Positions 63,515-64,000 of a DNA stretch of 64,000 nt are shown here, in pieces (within the stretch, counting starts at the first letter, position 1; each line of letters starts with the position of its first letter). The position numbers and the translations under genes are program-made. Source of the DNA: an uncultured Roseobacter sp. (GTDB lineage: Bacteria; Pseudomonadota; Alphaproteobacteria; Rhodobacterales; Rhodobacteraceae); assembly GCA_947501635.1 (NCBI GenBank), contig CANMWT010000006.1, forward strand, positions 62,001-126,000. Reading direction: 5' to 3'. The notes beneath the pieces were generated by a model. The model was not told the origin of the DNA. It ran no database searches and saw nothing but the letters and a program-made list of their open reading frames with translations.

Positions 63515-63584
63515 CTCCTTTACCTATCTGTTGACGTTGACAGAATCGTCGCACAGGTTTTGGAAATCTCCAAGCGTTTTTTCG

Positions 63585-64000
63585 TTAATGCGCAGCCGAC
63601 AGGCGGGCAGTGATCAAGCGGAAGGGGATCAGCGCGATCAATGCGAGGCTGAGTTTGACACCCCAGTCTGCGATGGCAAGTGACACCCACAGCGGTGCCT
63701 CGGGACCCATGCCCAGAACTGGCAAGACTTCGCCGGCCCACGACACGTCATTTGCAGGCTCTACAAAGGTCAGACTGGCCGAGAATGCGATAGTGAAGAA
63801 CAAGGCGGTATCAACGGTGCTGCCGATCAGCGTCGACGCCAGCGGCGCGCGCCACCAGCGCCCGTCGCGCAGCGCCGAAAAAATAGCCACATCCAGCAAC
63901 TGGGCAGTCAGAAAGGCGATACCGGACCCAAGCGCGATGCGCAGCGTTACCAGAGGACCAAATTCACCCATGATCTGCGTACCGATCAAAGAGCAGGCAA
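63585..64000 (-). CDS. Queuosine precursor transporter (YhhQ/QueT type), 5' truncated by the window edge
   Basis: About 138 C-terminal residues are visible, and the frame is open to the last base, so the start lies beyond the window. The pattern RIALGSGIAFLTAQLLDVAI, then RWWRAPLASTLIGSTVDTAL is typical of YhhQ (VUT) transporters, which import queuosine precursors for tRNA modification. About four membrane helices are visible. The stop is followed by 70 bases leading to the small minus-strand gene. Confidence 0.85.
   Translation of the reverse strand, partial: ACSLIGTQIMGEFGPLVTLRIALGSGIAFLTAQLLDVAIFSALRDGRWWRAPLASTLIGSTVDTALFFTIAFSASLTFVEPANDVSWAGEVLPVLGMGPEAPLWVSLAIADWGVKLSLALIALIPFRLITARLSAAH

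Noticed and set aside
63506-63521. Sixteen bases identical to the 3' end of 16S rRNA on the plus strand
   Set aside because: No other rRNA sequence surrounds it. It is better explained as an extended ribosome-binding site on the minus strand.
1-64000. tRNA, rRNA, IS elements, CRISPR arrays or prophage
   Set aside because: No cloverleaf-like sequence, transposase motif, regularly spaced repeats or phage genes were seen by reading. A tRNAscan or repeat search would be decisive for weak cases.

Overview
The window is about 64 kb of gene-dense, moderately GC-rich bacterial chromosome. It reads as a marine alphaproteobacterium of the Rhodobacteraceae (Roseobacter group). The signs are the gene order (rimP-nusA-ylxR/L7Ae-infB; lptC-lptA-lptB-hpf-ptsN; dnaK-dnaJ), a fused malic enzyme/phosphotransacetylase, a bacterial voltage-gated sodium channel, a short ferrochelatase-linked membrane peptide, and abundant sulfotransferases and Kdo-type envelope genes. 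The genus assignment is inference. I found no rRNA or tRNA gene, IS element, prophage or CRISPR array.

Layout. 1-7.5 kb: central metabolism (malic enzyme tail, ribokinase-family kinase, MsrA, a sulfotransferase, ArgG, IlvA, an SDR). 7.5-9.3 kb: a signalling pair made of an Hpt protein and a response regulator fused to a PP2C phosphatase. 9.3-12.5 kb: NUDIX, Hsp33, CoA-type NUDIX and CCA-adding enzyme. 12.6-18.4 kb: a two-gene ABC exporter preceded by a tiny leader ORF, a TrmA/RlmD-type RNA methyltransferase and the NavBac sodium channel. 18.5-20.7 kb: two L,D-transpeptidases around a CAP-domain lipoprotein, then a 58-residue membrane peptide. 20.8-27.7 kb: HemH, a NDUFAF5/BioC-like methyltransferase, ComF, glutaredoxin, a nitrilase, MarR, UbiG, proline iminopeptidase and a shortened solute-binding protein. 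27.7-33.4 kb: the rimP-nusA-ylxR-infB operon with an attenuator-like leader, then a 44-residue orphan peptide gene. 33.5-45.6 kb: MutT, ArgJ, PpiC, SecA, two secreted proteins of unusual architecture, RadC, DnaJ and DnaK. 45.8-56.6 kb: AlkB, then an envelope glycan region with three related glycosyltransferases, an orphan capsule-type ABC permease, CysQ, KdsB, GalU, a branching-type glycosyltransferase and a two-domain sulfotransferase. 56.6-62.8 kb: PtsN, Hpf, LptB, LptA, LptC, KdsD, an RNase D-like exonuclease, an EamA transporter and ArfB. 62.9-64 kb: a STAS/SpoIIAA-like protein, an unannotated small gene with its own terminator, and the 3' end of a queuosine-precursor transporter gene.

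How the genes fit together. KdsD and KdsB make and activate Kdo, LptABC export LPS, and GalU supplies UDP-glucose. The glycosyltransferases and sulfotransferase would build and sulfate a surface polysaccharide, and CysQ would remove the PAP left by sulfation. The clearest points for follow-up are this sulfated-glycan module, the sodium channel, the rimP operon attenuator, the PstS-like/OmpA fusion pair and several tiny unannotated genes.
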